Origin: Lutibacter flavus
GTDB lineage: Bacteria; Bacteroidota; Bacteroidia; Flavobacteriales; Flavobacteriaceae
NCBI RefSeq assembly: GCF_900188355.1
Contig: NZ_FZNX01000001.1
Coordinates: 791,754 to 855,753, forward strand
DNA length: 64,000 nt
Direction: 5' to 3'
Under the pieces are notes generated by a model. That model ran no database searches, had not been told where the DNA came from, and saw only the letters and a list, made by a program, of their open reading frames with translations. A program made the translations under genes and the position numbers. Shown here in pieces: positions 7,069 through 16,266 of the stretch; the first letter of the stretch is position 1, and each line of letters begins with the position of its first letter.

Positions 7069-9732
7069 ATGAAAAATTTTTTAACCTTTTGTTTATGTTT
7101 GATTGGGACATATGCATTTTCACAAGCTACCATTTCGGGTAAGGTTGTAGATCAATTTAACAATCCTATACCTGGTGCTAATGTTATAGTTACAGGAACT
7201 GAGGTAGGTGCAACTACTGATTTCGATGGACATTTTGAAATATCAACTCAATTATCAGGTATTCAAGAAATAAAAGTATTGTTTATCGGCTATACTACAC
7301 AAACCAAAGAAGTTAATTTCTCAGGAAACGTAACAGTAAACTTTACTTTAGCAGAAAGTGTTCAAAGTTTAGATGCTGTATTATTAACTGCATCAAGTAC
7401 TTTTAGATCTCAAAAAGAAGCACCTTTATCTATAAGTTCAGTTAGACAAAAAGAAATAACAAAACTTTCAGCAAATAGTCAGGCGGATATTCTTAGAAGT
7501 ATCCCTGGTATTACTGCAGAAGGTGGTGGTGGTGAAACTGCTACAAATGTTTTTGTAAGAGGATTGCCTTCAGGTGGACAATACGTATTTAATCCATTAC
7601 AATATGATGGAATGCCATTAATGAGTACTTTTGGATTGAACTCTTCAGCGCATGATGTATATGCAAGACCTGATATTGGATTTAAAGGTGTAGAATTTGT
7701 AAGAGGTGGTGCTGCAGTTCTTTATGGAGCAGGATCTGTTGCAGGTATCATAAATTATACAAGTAAAACAGGAGATTCAAATGCTGAAAATATACTTAAT
7801 GTAGAATGGGCAGATAAAGGGCGTTTAAAAACAGATTTTTATTCAGGAGGGAAACTAGGTGGAGATGATTCAAATACTTATTATGCTTTTACAGGATTTG
7901 TTAGAAAAGATGATGGACCTATTGAAACAGGACTTCCTACAAAAGGGGTTCAATTTAGAGCAAATATTAAAAAGAAATTTGAAAATGGTTCTTTTACCGT
8001 TCACGGACAATTTATAGATGATAAAGCGCAGTTCTTTTTACCACTTCCTTTAGACGGAGCTAATAGAACTAGACTTAATGGGAATGATGGGAAAAAAGTA
8101 TCTCAATTATTGTCAGGAGAATTAGCTCATACATCCTTTTTAACTCCTGGAGGAGTTTACGAAAGTCCTATTGAAGATGGAGTTTATACGCAAGGTGGTT
8201 ATGTAATGGGAGATTTTAATTATAATTTCTCTGATGATTTAACATTCAAATCAAAAGTAAAATATGCAAATTATAAACATAATTTTGCGCTATATATTGG
8301 TGGAAATGGAGCCAATAACAATCCTATGACTTTAAATCAATATGTAGCCAATGTTGCACCTGGTAATTTAGGTTACAATGCCTCTTATCAAGGAACAACA
8401 GGTTCTATTAATGGATCTGATTTAGTGTTGGACAATTTACATATTGATAGATTAAGACCAATGACAGATTATTCTGGAGAAGCATCGTTAACAAAAACTG
8501 TTGAATCAGAAAATGGCACCCATAATATTACTGGGGGAGTATATTTAGCTCGTACCGAGGCTGAAGATGTTAATTATCAATATAGAGTTTTATCTGAATT
8601 TAACAACAACCCACGTTTGGTAAACTTAAGCTATACAGATGCCGGAGGTAATGACGTAACTTTTTCTCAAGGAGGTTTGTATAATAGAATTGGAATGACT
8701 TCAAATAAATTTTTATCTCAAAATAAATCAGCTTTTTATTTAACAGATGAGATGGTTTTTGATAAATGGCGTTTTGATGTTGGGTTTAGAGTTGAAAATA
8801 CTGAAGGTACTTTTAGCAATGGGAACATTGTAGAAAGTACAGTTTATGATGACGCTTCGTTAACACCTGAGTTGGCAAATGTTAATTTTGCAGATGGTAG
8901 CTTTACAAGAGCTAATGTGAGTGCAACAGATTGGGCAGTTTCTTTGGCTGGATTGTATAAATTAAATACAGATGTTAATTTATATGCAAACTTTTCTAAA
9001 GGATTTTTCTTTCCACAACTTAGAGGTTTCACACCTATTGCAACTGGTGTTACAGGAAGTAAATACGATTCAGAACAAATTATTCAATTTGAAGCAGGAG
9101 CAAAATTAGGTACTGAAAAATTATCTGGATCTTTTGCAGCTTACTATGTAGGTTTAAGCGATAGAATAAAAATTGACCAAGGTTTTGTGGGTGGTTCTTT
9201 AGTAGACTTAACAAGATCTGAACAAAGTACTTCAACTATAGGTGCTGAATTAACTTTTGATTGGAGTTTTGCAGAGTATTTAAGCTTAAGAGGAACAAGT
9301 ACATATCAAGCACATGAAATTACTAAAAATGTGTCTACCGATTTAGTGAGTAATACTTCATCTACAACTAATGAAGGGAATGAGTTAGCAAGACAGCCTA
9401 ATTTTTTAGGAAGTATAGGTATGTACTATGATAATAGTAAGATTGATGCATTGTTTTCATTTAATTATACAGGAAGTAAATTCGCAGCTGATAATAATAC
9501 TGTAGAGCTAGATGCAATTACAATTGCCCGTTTAGGTGCTGGATATTTATTTGATATGGGAGAAAATGAAGAAACATTGCGATTAGGATTCTCAGTCTTC
9601 AATTTATTTGATGACGATGGAGTAACTGAAGGTGATCCACGAAATGTAAACCAATCAGGTACTGCTGAGTTCTTCTTTGGAAGACCAATTTTACCAAGAA
9701 GATTTTTCTTAACTGCTACTTTAAACTTTTAA
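7069..9732 (+). CDS. TonB-dependent outer-membrane receptor
   Basis: 887 residues: signal peptide (1-18, cleavage after AFS), a carboxypeptidase-regulatory-like Ig domain (about 20-95, ISGKVVDQFNNPIPGANV...TDFDGHFEI), a plug domain (about 110-230, with RSIPGI, NVFVRGLPSG and VEFVRGGAAVLYGAGSVAGIINY) and a C-terminal 22-strand barrel ending in Phe (ATLNF). It would import a ligand across the outer membrane with TonB/ExbBD energy. No SusD-type lipoprotein follows, so it is not a classical SusCD pair. It is the first gene of a LacI-controlled set with a hydrolase, a symporter and a glycerate kinase, so the ligand is probably the same glycoside or a larger molecule containing it. An inverted repeat follows the stop. 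Confidence 0.93.
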   Translation: MKNFLTFCLCLIGTYAFSQATISGKVVDQFNNPIPGANVIVTGTEVGATTDFDGHFEISTQLSGIQEIKVLFIGYTTQTKEVNFSGNVTVNFTLAESVQSLDAVLLTASSTFRSQKEAPLSISSVRQKEITKLSANSQADILRSIPGITAEGGGGETATNVFVRGLPSGGQYVFNPLQYDGMPLMSTFGLNSSAHDVYARPDIGFKGVEFVRGGAAVLYGAGSVAGIINYTSKTGDSNAENILNVEWADKGRLKTDFYSGGKLGGDDSNTYYAFTGFVRKDDGPIETGLPTKGVQFRANIKKKFENGSFTVHGQFIDDKAQFFLPLPLDGANRTRLNGNDGKKVSQLLSGELAHTSFLTPGGVYESPIEDGVYTQGGYVMGDFNYNFSDDLTFKSKVKYANYKHNFALYIGGNGANNNPMTLNQYVANVAPGNLGYNASYQGTTGSINGSDLVLDNLHIDRLRPMTDYSGEASLTKTVESENGTHNITGGVYLARTEAEDVNYQYRVLSEFNNNPRLVNLSYTDAGGNDVTFSQGGLYNRIGMTSNKFLSQNKSAFYLTDEMVFDKWRFDVGFRVENTEGTFSNGNIVESTVYDDASLTPELANVNFADGSFTRANVSATDWAVSLAGLYKLNTDVNLYANFSKGFFFPQLRGFTPIATGVTGSKYDSEQIIQFEAGAKLGTEKLSGSFAAYYVGLSDRIKIDQGFVGGSLVDLTRSEQSTSTIGAELTFDWSFAEYLSLRGTSTYQAHEITKNVSTDLVSNTSSTTNEGNELARQPNFLGSIGMYYDNSKIDALFSFNYTGSKFAADNNTVELDAITIARLGAGYLFDMGENEETLRLGFSVFNLFDDDGVTEGDPRNVNQSGTAEFFFGRPILPRRFFLTATLNF

Positions 9733-9750
9733 ATAAAATTAAAAAATAGA

Positions 9751-9786
9751 AGAACGCATTAAAGTTGAAAGGTTTTAATGCATTCT
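9751..9786 (+). terminator. Hairpin between receptor and hydrolase genes (attenuating terminator)
   Basis: AGAACGCATTAAA (9751-9763) pairs with TTTAATGCATTCT (9774-9786) with one mismatch, followed by TTTAT. Placed right after an outer-membrane receptor gene, it may lower expression of the downstream cytoplasmic genes. A TTG-initiated reading of the next gene would start inside it, so the ATG at 9804 is the better start. Confidence 0.6.
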
Positions 9787-9803
9787 TTATAAAAATTACA
9801 AAT

Positions 9804-11114
9804 ATGGATAAAGATTTAATTAAGAAGGCTAAAGCTGTATTGGACGGTAATTTTCAAGAAAAAGGATACTCAATTCCTTGCAAAGGGTTGTATCCATTCC
9901 AATGGAAATGGGATTCGGGCTTTATCGCTATAGGTTTTGCACATTACGACATGGGCAAAGCTAAACTAGAAATTGAAACACTTTTAAATGCCCAATGGGG
10001 AAATGGTTTTATACCTCATATTATTTTTCATGTAGATACTGATACCTATTTCCCAGGTAAGGATTTTCACCAATCAGAATTGCATCCTTTATCAAATAAA
10101 AAGTATCCTTCAACAGGAATGACACAACCGCCAGTTTTAGGTTTTACTTTGGAGAAAATGTATTCAATAGCAAAAAATAAAACGGATATTTTAAACTTTA
10201 TTGAGAAAAATATAGATAAAGTTTACAATAATCATAAGTACTTTTATGAAAACAGAGATCCTCAAAATGAAGGATTGGTTTATATTTATCATAACTGGGA
10301 ATCTGGCACGGATAATTCGCCACTTTGGGATGATATTTGGGAAACTATGGATTCGCCAGAATATACTTTTACAAGAAGAGATACAGATTTGGTTGATCCT
10401 TCACAAAGACCTTCAAAAAGAGAATACGATCATTATTTGCACATTATAGAAATAGCGAAACAGCATAATTATTCAGACGAAAAAATAGCTGAGTTATCTC
10501 CGTTTTTAGTGCAAGATCCGTTGTTTAATTCAATGCTTATTAAATCTAATTACTCATTAATTTCATTGTATAGAATTTTAGGGAATAATGAAGATAAAAT
10601 TGAACAACTTAAGCAATGGCAAAAGAAAAGTATTGCTTCTTTTAATAAAAAATTATTTGATGAAGAGTTAGGCGCTTATATTCACTACGATTTACGAAAT
10701 GAAAAACCAATTCGGTTTGTTAGTTCATCTTCTTTTTCACCTTTATTTGCTGGAATACCAAGTAAGGAAAGAGCTCAGATAGTAGTGAATACAATGCTAG
10801 CTAAATTTGGAGATGATAACATGTATTTATGTGCTTCTTTTGACCCGACAAATGAAAGATTCAATCCAAAAAAATACTGGAGAGGCCCCGTTTGGATTAA
10901 TTTAAATTGGATCTTGTATTTTGGATTAAAAGACTATGGGTTTAATGAAGTTGCTCAAAGAGTAAAAGAAGATAGTATTGAATTAATTGAAAAAGCTGGT
11001 TTTTACGAATATTTTGATGCGAGAAAAGCGATTTATAATTCGGAAAAAGGGGGTTATGGAGGAAATAACTTCTCTTGGAGTGCTGCCTTGCTTTTAGATT
11101 TAATAAATAATTAA
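9804..11114 (+). CDS. MGH1-like (GH63-type) glycoside hydrolase; predicted mannosylglycerate/glucosylglycerate hydrolase
   Basis: 436 residues from the ATG at 9804. No signal peptide, so cytoplasmic. The (alpha/alpha)6-type motifs of mannosylglycerate/glucosylglycerate hydrolases are present: YPFQWKWDSGFIAIGFAH (30-47), STGMTQPPVLG (103-113), WESGTDNSPLWDD (165-177), SSSFSPLFAG, RGPVWINLNW, and GFYEYFDA...GGYGGNNFSW at the C-terminus. By family pattern D170 is a candidate acid and E402 a candidate base/nucleophile. Hydrolysis of alpha-mannosyl- or glucosyl-D-glycerate gives hexose plus glycerate. The glycerate kinase two genes on supports this substrate class. It is followed after 23 bp by the symporter. 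The sugar (mannose or glucose) cannot be told from sequence, and other GH63-like glycosidases remain possible. Confidence 0.75.
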   Translation: MDKDLIKKAKAVLDGNFQEKGYSIPCKGLYPFQWKWDSGFIAIGFAHYDMGKAKLEIETLLNAQWGNGFIPHIIFHVDTDTYFPGKDFHQSELHPLSNKKYPSTGMTQPPVLGFTLEKMYSIAKNKTDILNFIEKNIDKVYNNHKYFYENRDPQNEGLVYIYHNWESGTDNSPLWDDIWETMDSPEYTFTRRDTDLVDPSQRPSKREYDHYLHIIEIAKQHNYSDEKIAELSPFLVQDPLFNSMLIKSNYSLISLYRILGNNEDKIEQLKQWQKKSIASFNKKLFDEELGAYIHYDLRNEKPIRFVSSSSFSPLFAGIPSKERAQIVVNTMLAKFGDDNMYLCASFDPTNERFNPKKYWRGPVWINLNWILYFGLKDYGFNEVAQRVKEDSIELIEKAGFYEYFDARKAIYNSEKGGYGGNNFSWSAALLLDLINN

Positions 11115-11137
11115 TTTTAACAAATAAAACTAATAAT

Positions 11138-12757
11138 ATGAATTGGCTAGATTATTTAATTGTTATTGTATATTCCGTAGGTTTTTTAGGATTGGGTTAT
11201 TTTTTTAAGGAGAATAAAAATGCTAAAGATTATTTTTTAGGCGGACAGGATATGGGCTGGTTCCCATTAAGTCTTTCTACAATGGCAACCCAATTATCTG
11301 CTATTAGTTTTATTTCTGCACCAGCTTTCGTTGGGTTAGCCCAAAACGGAGGTATGAAATGGTTGACTTTTGAATTTGCGGTTCCTATAGCTATGATTGG
11401 GATTATGTTAATTATTATTCCTCCATTATATCGTGCTAATATTGTTAGTATTTATGAATATGTTGAAAAAAGATTTTCTACTTCTACACGTATAATTTTA
11501 AGTGTAGTTTTTCAAATAAGCAGATCTCTTGCAACTGGTGTAATGGTTTATACAATCGCTATGATTTTACAAGCAGTTTTAAATATTAGTTTTCATTGGA
11601 CAATTTTAATAATAAGTGTTATTACCTTAATTTATTCCTATCAGGGCGGAATGAAAGCGGTAGTATGGGGAGATGCAATTCAAATGATTATATTATTTAC
11701 AGGTTTAATTATTTGTTTGTTTTATGGTTGGAATTTATTAAGTAATAATTCTGAATTTACTGGTTTTGCACCTGAAAGATTAACGGTTATTGAATTCTCT
11801 AATTATGGATTTGATGGAGGTGAATTTGGATTTTGGCCTATGGTTTTAGGTGGATTGTTTTTATACCTTTCATATTATGGAACAGATCAAACTCAAGCTC
11901 AAAGATTAATGTCAGCTAAAAATGAAGGCACTATAAAAAAATTATTACTTGCTAATGGGTTATTACGTTTCCCTATTGTATTAGTGTATTCAATTATGGG
12001 TTTAATAATTGGAGCATTGGTAACTTTAACTCCTGATTTTTTAGTTGAAATAACAGAAATGACTAAAATACATTATCCTGAGCAATTTGCGCTAGATGGA
12101 ATAAAGCCCGATTTAATGATTCCCGTTTTTATTACAAAATATTTACCACATGGTTTAATTGGAATTCTTATCGTTGGTATTTTATCAGCTGCAATGTCTT
12201 CATTAAGTTCAACCATTAATTCTTTAGGAGCGGTAAGTATTGAAGACATATTTAACAGAGGTGCTAAAAAATTAAGCATTGCCAATTATATGAAATATTC
12301 AAAAATAGCTGTTATATTTTGGGGTGTCGTTTGTATTGCTGCAGCTTATTTATTTGGTGGAAGTAAAGGAACTGTAATAGAATTGATTAATATCATTTCA
12401 TCTCAATTTTATGGACCAATATTAGCAACTTTTGTGCTTGCTATTTTGGTTAAAAGAATCAATCACATAGGAATGAATGTTGGTATAATTGGAGGTGTAG
12501 TTATCAATATTCTAATCAAAATAAATTTTGAAGATATTTTTTGGATTTGGTTTAACCTAACTGGTTTTGTAATTACAACAGTACTGGCTTTAGTATTTAG
12601 TGAATTGCACAAATCAAAAACGAAAGAAAGATATATTATTGATTTTTCTATTAAACGAGAAGATATTTTATCAAAGGAAGTACTTATTCTTTCTGTTTTC
12701 TTTGTTGCGATTATAGTATTTAGCTTGTATTTACCGTCAATACTTCAAACATTTTAA
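11138..12757 (+). CDS. Sodium:solute symporter (SSS family)
   Basis: 539 residues with about 14 membrane segments. Family features include the N-terminal LDYLIVIVYSVGFLGLGYFF helix, DYFLGGQDMGWFPLSLSTMATQLSAISFI (Na+-site helix 1 and the GG motif) and GMKAVVWGDAIQM, with YYGTDQTQAQRLMSAK in the middle. Cotransports a small organic solute with Na+ across the inner membrane. It lies between the glyceric-acid glycosidase and glycerate kinase genes with short gaps (23 and 34 bp), so it most likely imports the intact glycoside for cytoplasmic cleavage. SSS members move sugars, acids and many others, so the substrate rests on context. Confidence 0.9.
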   Translation: MNWLDYLIVIVYSVGFLGLGYFFKENKNAKDYFLGGQDMGWFPLSLSTMATQLSAISFISAPAFVGLAQNGGMKWLTFEFAVPIAMIGIMLIIIPPLYRANIVSIYEYVEKRFSTSTRIILSVVFQISRSLATGVMVYTIAMILQAVLNISFHWTILIISVITLIYSYQGGMKAVVWGDAIQMIILFTGLIICLFYGWNLLSNNSEFTGFAPERLTVIEFSNYGFDGGEFGFWPMVLGGLFLYLSYYGTDQTQAQRLMSAKNEGTIKKLLLANGLLRFPIVLVYSIMGLIIGALVTLTPDFLVEITEMTKIHYPEQFALDGIKPDLMIPVFITKYLPHGLIGILIVGILSAAMSSLSSTINSLGAVSIEDIFNRGAKKLSIANYMKYSKIAVIFWGVVCIAAAYLFGGSKGTVIELINIISSQFYGPILATFVLAILVKRINHIGMNVGIIGGVVINILIKINFEDIFWIWFNLTGFVITTVLALVFSELHKSKTKERYIIDFSIKREDILSKEVLILSVFFVAIIVFSLYLPSILQTF

Positions 12758-12791
12758 AAAAATAAGTTTTAACTTAATAAAACATTAATTT

Positions 12792-13910
12792 ATGAGAGTT
12801 TTAATTGCACCAGATAAATTTAAAGGGTCACTTTCGGCACAACAAGTTTGTGATGCTGTTGAAAAAGGAATTAAGAGATTCGATTCATCTATTGAAATAA
12901 TTAAACATCCATTGGCAGATGGAGGAGAAGGAACGTTAGAAATTTTACAAAACTATTTCAACTTAAAGCCAGTTTCTGTTGAAGTTCAAAACCCAATATT
13001 TGAAAAAGTAACTGCTCAATATATGATTTCTGGTAAAAATGCATTTATAGAAATGTCTAATGCCAGTGGACTTCAACTATTAAAAAAAGCGGCTCAAAAT
13101 TGTTATAATACTTCTACAATTGGTACGGGTCAATTAATTTTAGATGCTATTGGAAAGGGAGCAAAAAACATTACCTTATTTATTGGAGGAAGTGCAACTA
13201 ATGATGCTGGAATTGGAATGGCTTCAGCTTTAGGTTATAGCTTCTACAATTTTAAAAATGAATTAATTAACCCTATAGGAAAAGAGTTAATTAATCTTTC
13301 AAAGATTGATGCTGAAAATGTTAAAATTAATTTTTCTAAAATAAAATTTACAGTTGTTTGCGATGTAAAAAATCCTTTATACGGTAAACAAGGAGCTGCA
13401 CATATTTATGGGAAGCAAAAAGGTGCATCAACAGAGGAAATAAAATCCCTTGATTTGGGATTGATGAATTTTAGCAAACAGGTTAAAGAGCACTTGAAAA
13501 AGGATATTAGTACGCTGGAAGGTGGAGGAGCAGCTGGTGGTTTAGGTGCAGGTGCTGTTTGTTTTTTAAATGCTGAAATTAAATCGGGAATTAATTTTGT
13601 TATAGAACAAACAAAATTTAAGGATCATTTAAATGATAAAATTGATCTTATTATTACAGGAGAAGGAAGTGTTGATAAACAAACTTTAGAAGGGAAAGTA
13701 GTTAAAGGAGTTAATGAAATTGCAACTAAATACAAAATCCCATTTTATATTGTTGCGGGAGTTGTAAAAGACAAAAAACTTATTAAAGAAAACCTAAACC
13801 CTGTAGGAATAAGTTCTATAATGGAACTTAATGTTTCATTTGAAGATGCTGTAAAAAATGCAGCTTTGCTTCTTAATAGCATTGCTTTTAAAATTGTAAG
13901 CGATTTATAG
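12792..13910 (+). CDS. glxK: Glycerate kinase, type I
   Basis: 372 residues of the GlxK/GarK fold: LIAPDKFKGSLSAQQVCDAV (4-23), PLADGGEGT (about 41-49), the ATP-site region FIGGSATNDAGIGMASALGY (about 130-149), VCDVKNPLYGKQGAA, GGGAAGGLGAG (about 242-252) and ITGEGSVDKQT (about 291-301). It phosphorylates D-glycerate, in this family usually to 2-phosphoglycerate, feeding lower glycolysis. Its place behind the glycosidase and symporter explains the pathway: glycerate released from the glycoside is captured here, while the hexose goes to glycolysis. No regulator-specific features are visible in the 34-bp gap upstream. Confidence 0.93.
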   Translation: MRVLIAPDKFKGSLSAQQVCDAVEKGIKRFDSSIEIIKHPLADGGEGTLEILQNYFNLKPVSVEVQNPIFEKVTAQYMISGKNAFIEMSNASGLQLLKKAAQNCYNTSTIGTGQLILDAIGKGAKNITLFIGGSATNDAGIGMASALGYSFYNFKNELINPIGKELINLSKIDAENVKINFSKIKFTVVCDVKNPLYGKQGAAHIYGKQKGASTEEIKSLDLGLMNFSKQVKEHLKKDISTLEGGGAAGGLGAGAVCFLNAEIKSGINFVIEQTKFKDHLNDKIDLIITGEGSVDKQTLEGKVVKGVNEIATKYKIPFYIVAGVVKDKKLIKENLNPVGISSIMELNVSFEDAVKNAALLLNSIAFKIVSDL

Positions 13911-13952
13911 ATTTCAAAGTTAGCCCATTGGTTTTTAATCAGAATTTCCTCA

Positions 13953-13983
13953 TACCTTGCTATCGGCAGATAGGTTTGAAACT
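13953..13983. repeat. Dispersed imperfect palindrome
   Basis: CTATCGGCAGATAG within TTGCTATCGGCAGATAGGTTTGAAAC resembles the element at 35962-35990 (CCTGTTGACAGACAGGTTTAAAAC). Short REP-like palindromes of this type recur between genes in flavobacteria. The surrounding 255-bp gap holds no gene. Confidence 0.45.
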
Positions 13984-14166
13984 GTATTAACAAGATTATA
14001 GAATAAACACTTTTTTTATGAACTCACAAGAGGAGCGAAGTATCCTATTCTAAGACCTAAGAGAATTTAATAATGTTTTGTTTTGATATTTACCGATTTT
14101 TTTAAAGTCATTTAATTACATATGCACAATCGATTGCGTAAATTTGATTGATAATAATTAATAAAG

Positions 14167-15465
14167 ATGAGAACTATAAAAAAAGGATTTAGAGCATTAA
14201 TTTTTGTATCAATTACGTTGTTTCTAATTTCGTGTGGACACGACTTAAATGATGTAATTGTTGTTGGCGGTCCAACTTCAAAAGTAACAACTGAGCTCAA
14301 CGTTAATTCATTTACCAAATATCAACTGATTAGAGGGTTTGGAGGCATAAATCATCCTGTTTGGAGACCTGACATGAATAATAATGCGCGTGAGAAAGTA
14401 TTTGGAACCAATGCTGGACAACTTGGGTTTAGTATTCTAAGAGTACATGTTGATCCAGATGTTAACAGATGGAATGCAGAACTACCAACAGCACAATATG
14501 CCATTTCAAAAGGTGCAATTATTTTTGCCAGTCCTTGGGATGCAACACCTGCTTTACTTGATCCAAACAATACTGCAAAAGATAGAATTTTACCAGAAAA
14601 TTACGGAGCTTATGTAAATCACCTCAATGAATTTAATAACTATATGGAGAATAATGGAGCTCCTTTATATGCCATTTCTGTTCAAAATGAACCAGATATT
14701 GGTGAATGGACACAGTGGACTCCAGATGAAATGCTGAAGTTCATGAAAGAGAATGCTCAGGATATTGAAAACAAGGTAATAGCACCAGAATCGTTTCAAT
14801 TCAGAAAAAATTATTCAGATCCCATTCTAAATGATCCAGTAGCCGTTGATAATATTGATATTGTTGGAGGTCATATTTATGGTGGTGGTTTATCAAATTA
14901 TCCGCTTGCTTTACAAAAGGATAAAGAAGTTTGGATGACTGAATATTTAATGAATTTAGATGCTACTTCTTCGTGGTCTCAATTGGAAGAGAAAGTAATA
15001 TGGGATGAGTCTATGGAAATGTTATCCACTGTTCACCAGGCAATGATGAATAATTGGAATGCCTATCTTTGGTGGTATATACAACGCTATTATTCGTTTA
15101 TTGGGGATGGCGAACAAGGAACAGTTAAAGATGAAATTTTAAAAAGAGGTTATGCATTTTCACATTTTTCCAGATTTGTAAGACCAGGATATATGAGAGT
15201 AAGTATCGAACTGAAAAATAGTAAAGGACTGGTTGCAACGGCATATACCGGAGCTAATAAAACGGTAATTGTAATAATTAATCCTAACGCTACTGAAGTA
15301 AAAGGAATTGGTGCAATGGTTGTAAATGAAGTGCCGGAAACAGCTAATTTGTATCTAACATCTTTATCTAAAAATGTTGAGGAAACCGTTCTTAAAAAGC
15401 TGGATGAAAATTTATTATTTGAGATGCCAGCTAAAAGTGTAGCTACATTAGTGATTCAAAATTAG
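14167..15465 (+). CDS. GH30 family glycoside hydrolase, glucuronoxylanase (subfamily 8)-like lipoprotein
   Basis: 432 residues with a lipoprotein signal (LFLISCG, Cys23), so predicted in the outer membrane or cell surface. The catalytic TIM barrel has acid/base E175 in SVQNEPD and nucleophile E259 in WMTEYL. The C-terminal region, WWYI..., LKRGYAFSHFSRFVRPGYMR and KSVATLVI, matches the GH30 subfamily 8 endoxylanase pattern (XynC) closely. In XynC-type enzymes an Arg pair follows WWYI and binds the glucuronate side chain; here it reads WWYIQRYYS, so one Arg is Gln and specificity may be relaxed. It is on the same strand as the glycerate kinase but 256 bp away, so its membership in that operon is uncertain. 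Confidence 0.85.
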   Translation: MRTIKKGFRALIFVSITLFLISCGHDLNDVIVVGGPTSKVTTELNVNSFTKYQLIRGFGGINHPVWRPDMNNNAREKVFGTNAGQLGFSILRVHVDPDVNRWNAELPTAQYAISKGAIIFASPWDATPALLDPNNTAKDRILPENYGAYVNHLNEFNNYMENNGAPLYAISVQNEPDIGEWTQWTPDEMLKFMKENAQDIENKVIAPESFQFRKNYSDPILNDPVAVDNIDIVGGHIYGGGLSNYPLALQKDKEVWMTEYLMNLDATSSWSQLEEKVIWDESMEMLSTVHQAMMNNWNAYLWWYIQRYYSFIGDGEQGTVKDEILKRGYAFSHFSRFVRPGYMRVSIELKNSKGLVATAYTGANKTVIVIINPNATEVKGIGAMVVNEVPETANLYLTSLSKNVEETVLKKLDENLLFEMPAKSVATLVIQN

Positions 15466-15542
15466 TGAATCATAAAATTAACCTTATTTATATGAGCCCG
15501 TATTAAGCAGAATGGAGATAACATAGGAGGTAAGCATAATGC

Positions 15543-15562
15543 CCGCCTTTCAGCAGGCAGTT
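15543..15562. repeat. Short imperfect palindrome between convergent genes
   Basis: CCGCCTTTCAGCAGGCAG forms a short GCCT/AGGC hairpin 78 bp after the GH30 stop codon and just before the end of the convergent gene. It may act as a weak terminator and resembles the palindromes at 13953 and 35962. Confidence 0.35.
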
Positions 15563-15567
15563 ATGGA

Positions 15568-16119
15568 TTAACACTTAGGAGATGAAATTTTTAGCACCCC
15601 ATCTTTACAAGTAATAGCAAATGGTATGTCTTCTAAAGTACAACGAGGTTCAATTGTAAATTGAATTCTTCCAAATACTTCAAAATTATCTGTTGACTTT
15701 ACCTTTAAAGCTTGTTTGTAGGTTGTATTTTCACGTACCCAATTTACGGTGCCGTTTATAAAAGGATGCATATCAACTTCTTCAACAGAAAGTGGGTTTT
15801 CTATAATAGTACCGTCAAAATCTGAGTCTTTGTAGCTCCCCAAATCCATATAGAATTTTCCTTTAAACGCTCTTTTAGCATTGGGTGAAACAAAATAACT
15901 GTTATTGTTTAACTCCATTGAAATTACTAAATAATGAGTGTTGTTCTCTGATGTTTCAATATTAAACATGATATTATAGGGTTCATCTATTAGTTTTGGA
16001 GCATCAACCATTATCGCATTTTCAAGATTAAAGGCTTCAGCTATTTGATTTGATTGTTGGCTGTAAGAAGTTAAACTAATACTTACGATTATTAAAAAAA
16101 GTGTTTTAAATGTGTTCAT
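15568..16119 (-). CDS. Secreted protein of unknown function (cysteine-containing, weak DsbD N-terminal-domain resemblance)
   Basis: 183 residues with an N-terminal signal peptide (MNTFKTLFLIIVSISLTSYSQ). The rest is beta-rich, and three Cys sit in the last 35 residues (PRCTLED, ITCKDG, SSPKC-end). The shape and the C-terminal 'IPFAITCKDGVLKI' are loosely like the DsbD N-terminal immunoglobulin-type domain found alone in flavobacteria, but I cannot confirm this. It faces the membrane-bound winged-helix regulator gene across a 147-bp divergent promoter region, so it may be that regulator's target or its periplasmic partner. Confidence 0.7.
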   Translation of the reverse strand: MNTFKTLFLIIVSISLTSYSQQSNQIAEAFNLENAIMVDAPKLIDEPYNIMFNIETSENNTHYLVISMELNNNSYFVSPNAKRAFKGKFYMDLGSYKDSDFDGTIIENPLSVEEVDMHPFINGTVNWVRENTTYKQALKVKSTDNFEVFGRIQFTIEPRCTLEDIPFAITCKDGVLKISSPKC

Positions 16120-16266
16120 TTTTTTGAGTTTTTAATGATTATTAATTAGTAGTACTTGAGTATTACTTAAGAATTATTCTGATTGTAAAACTAGATAGAC
16201 ATTGGAATAAATATGTCAAAAAAATGTAAAAGAAGTGTCAACTATTGTAAAAAGTCCTAAAATTGT

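Noticed and set aside
9765-9803. Upstream TTG start of the MGH1-like hydrolase
   Set aside because: It lies within a terminator-like hairpin; the ATG at 9804 begins the conserved protein.
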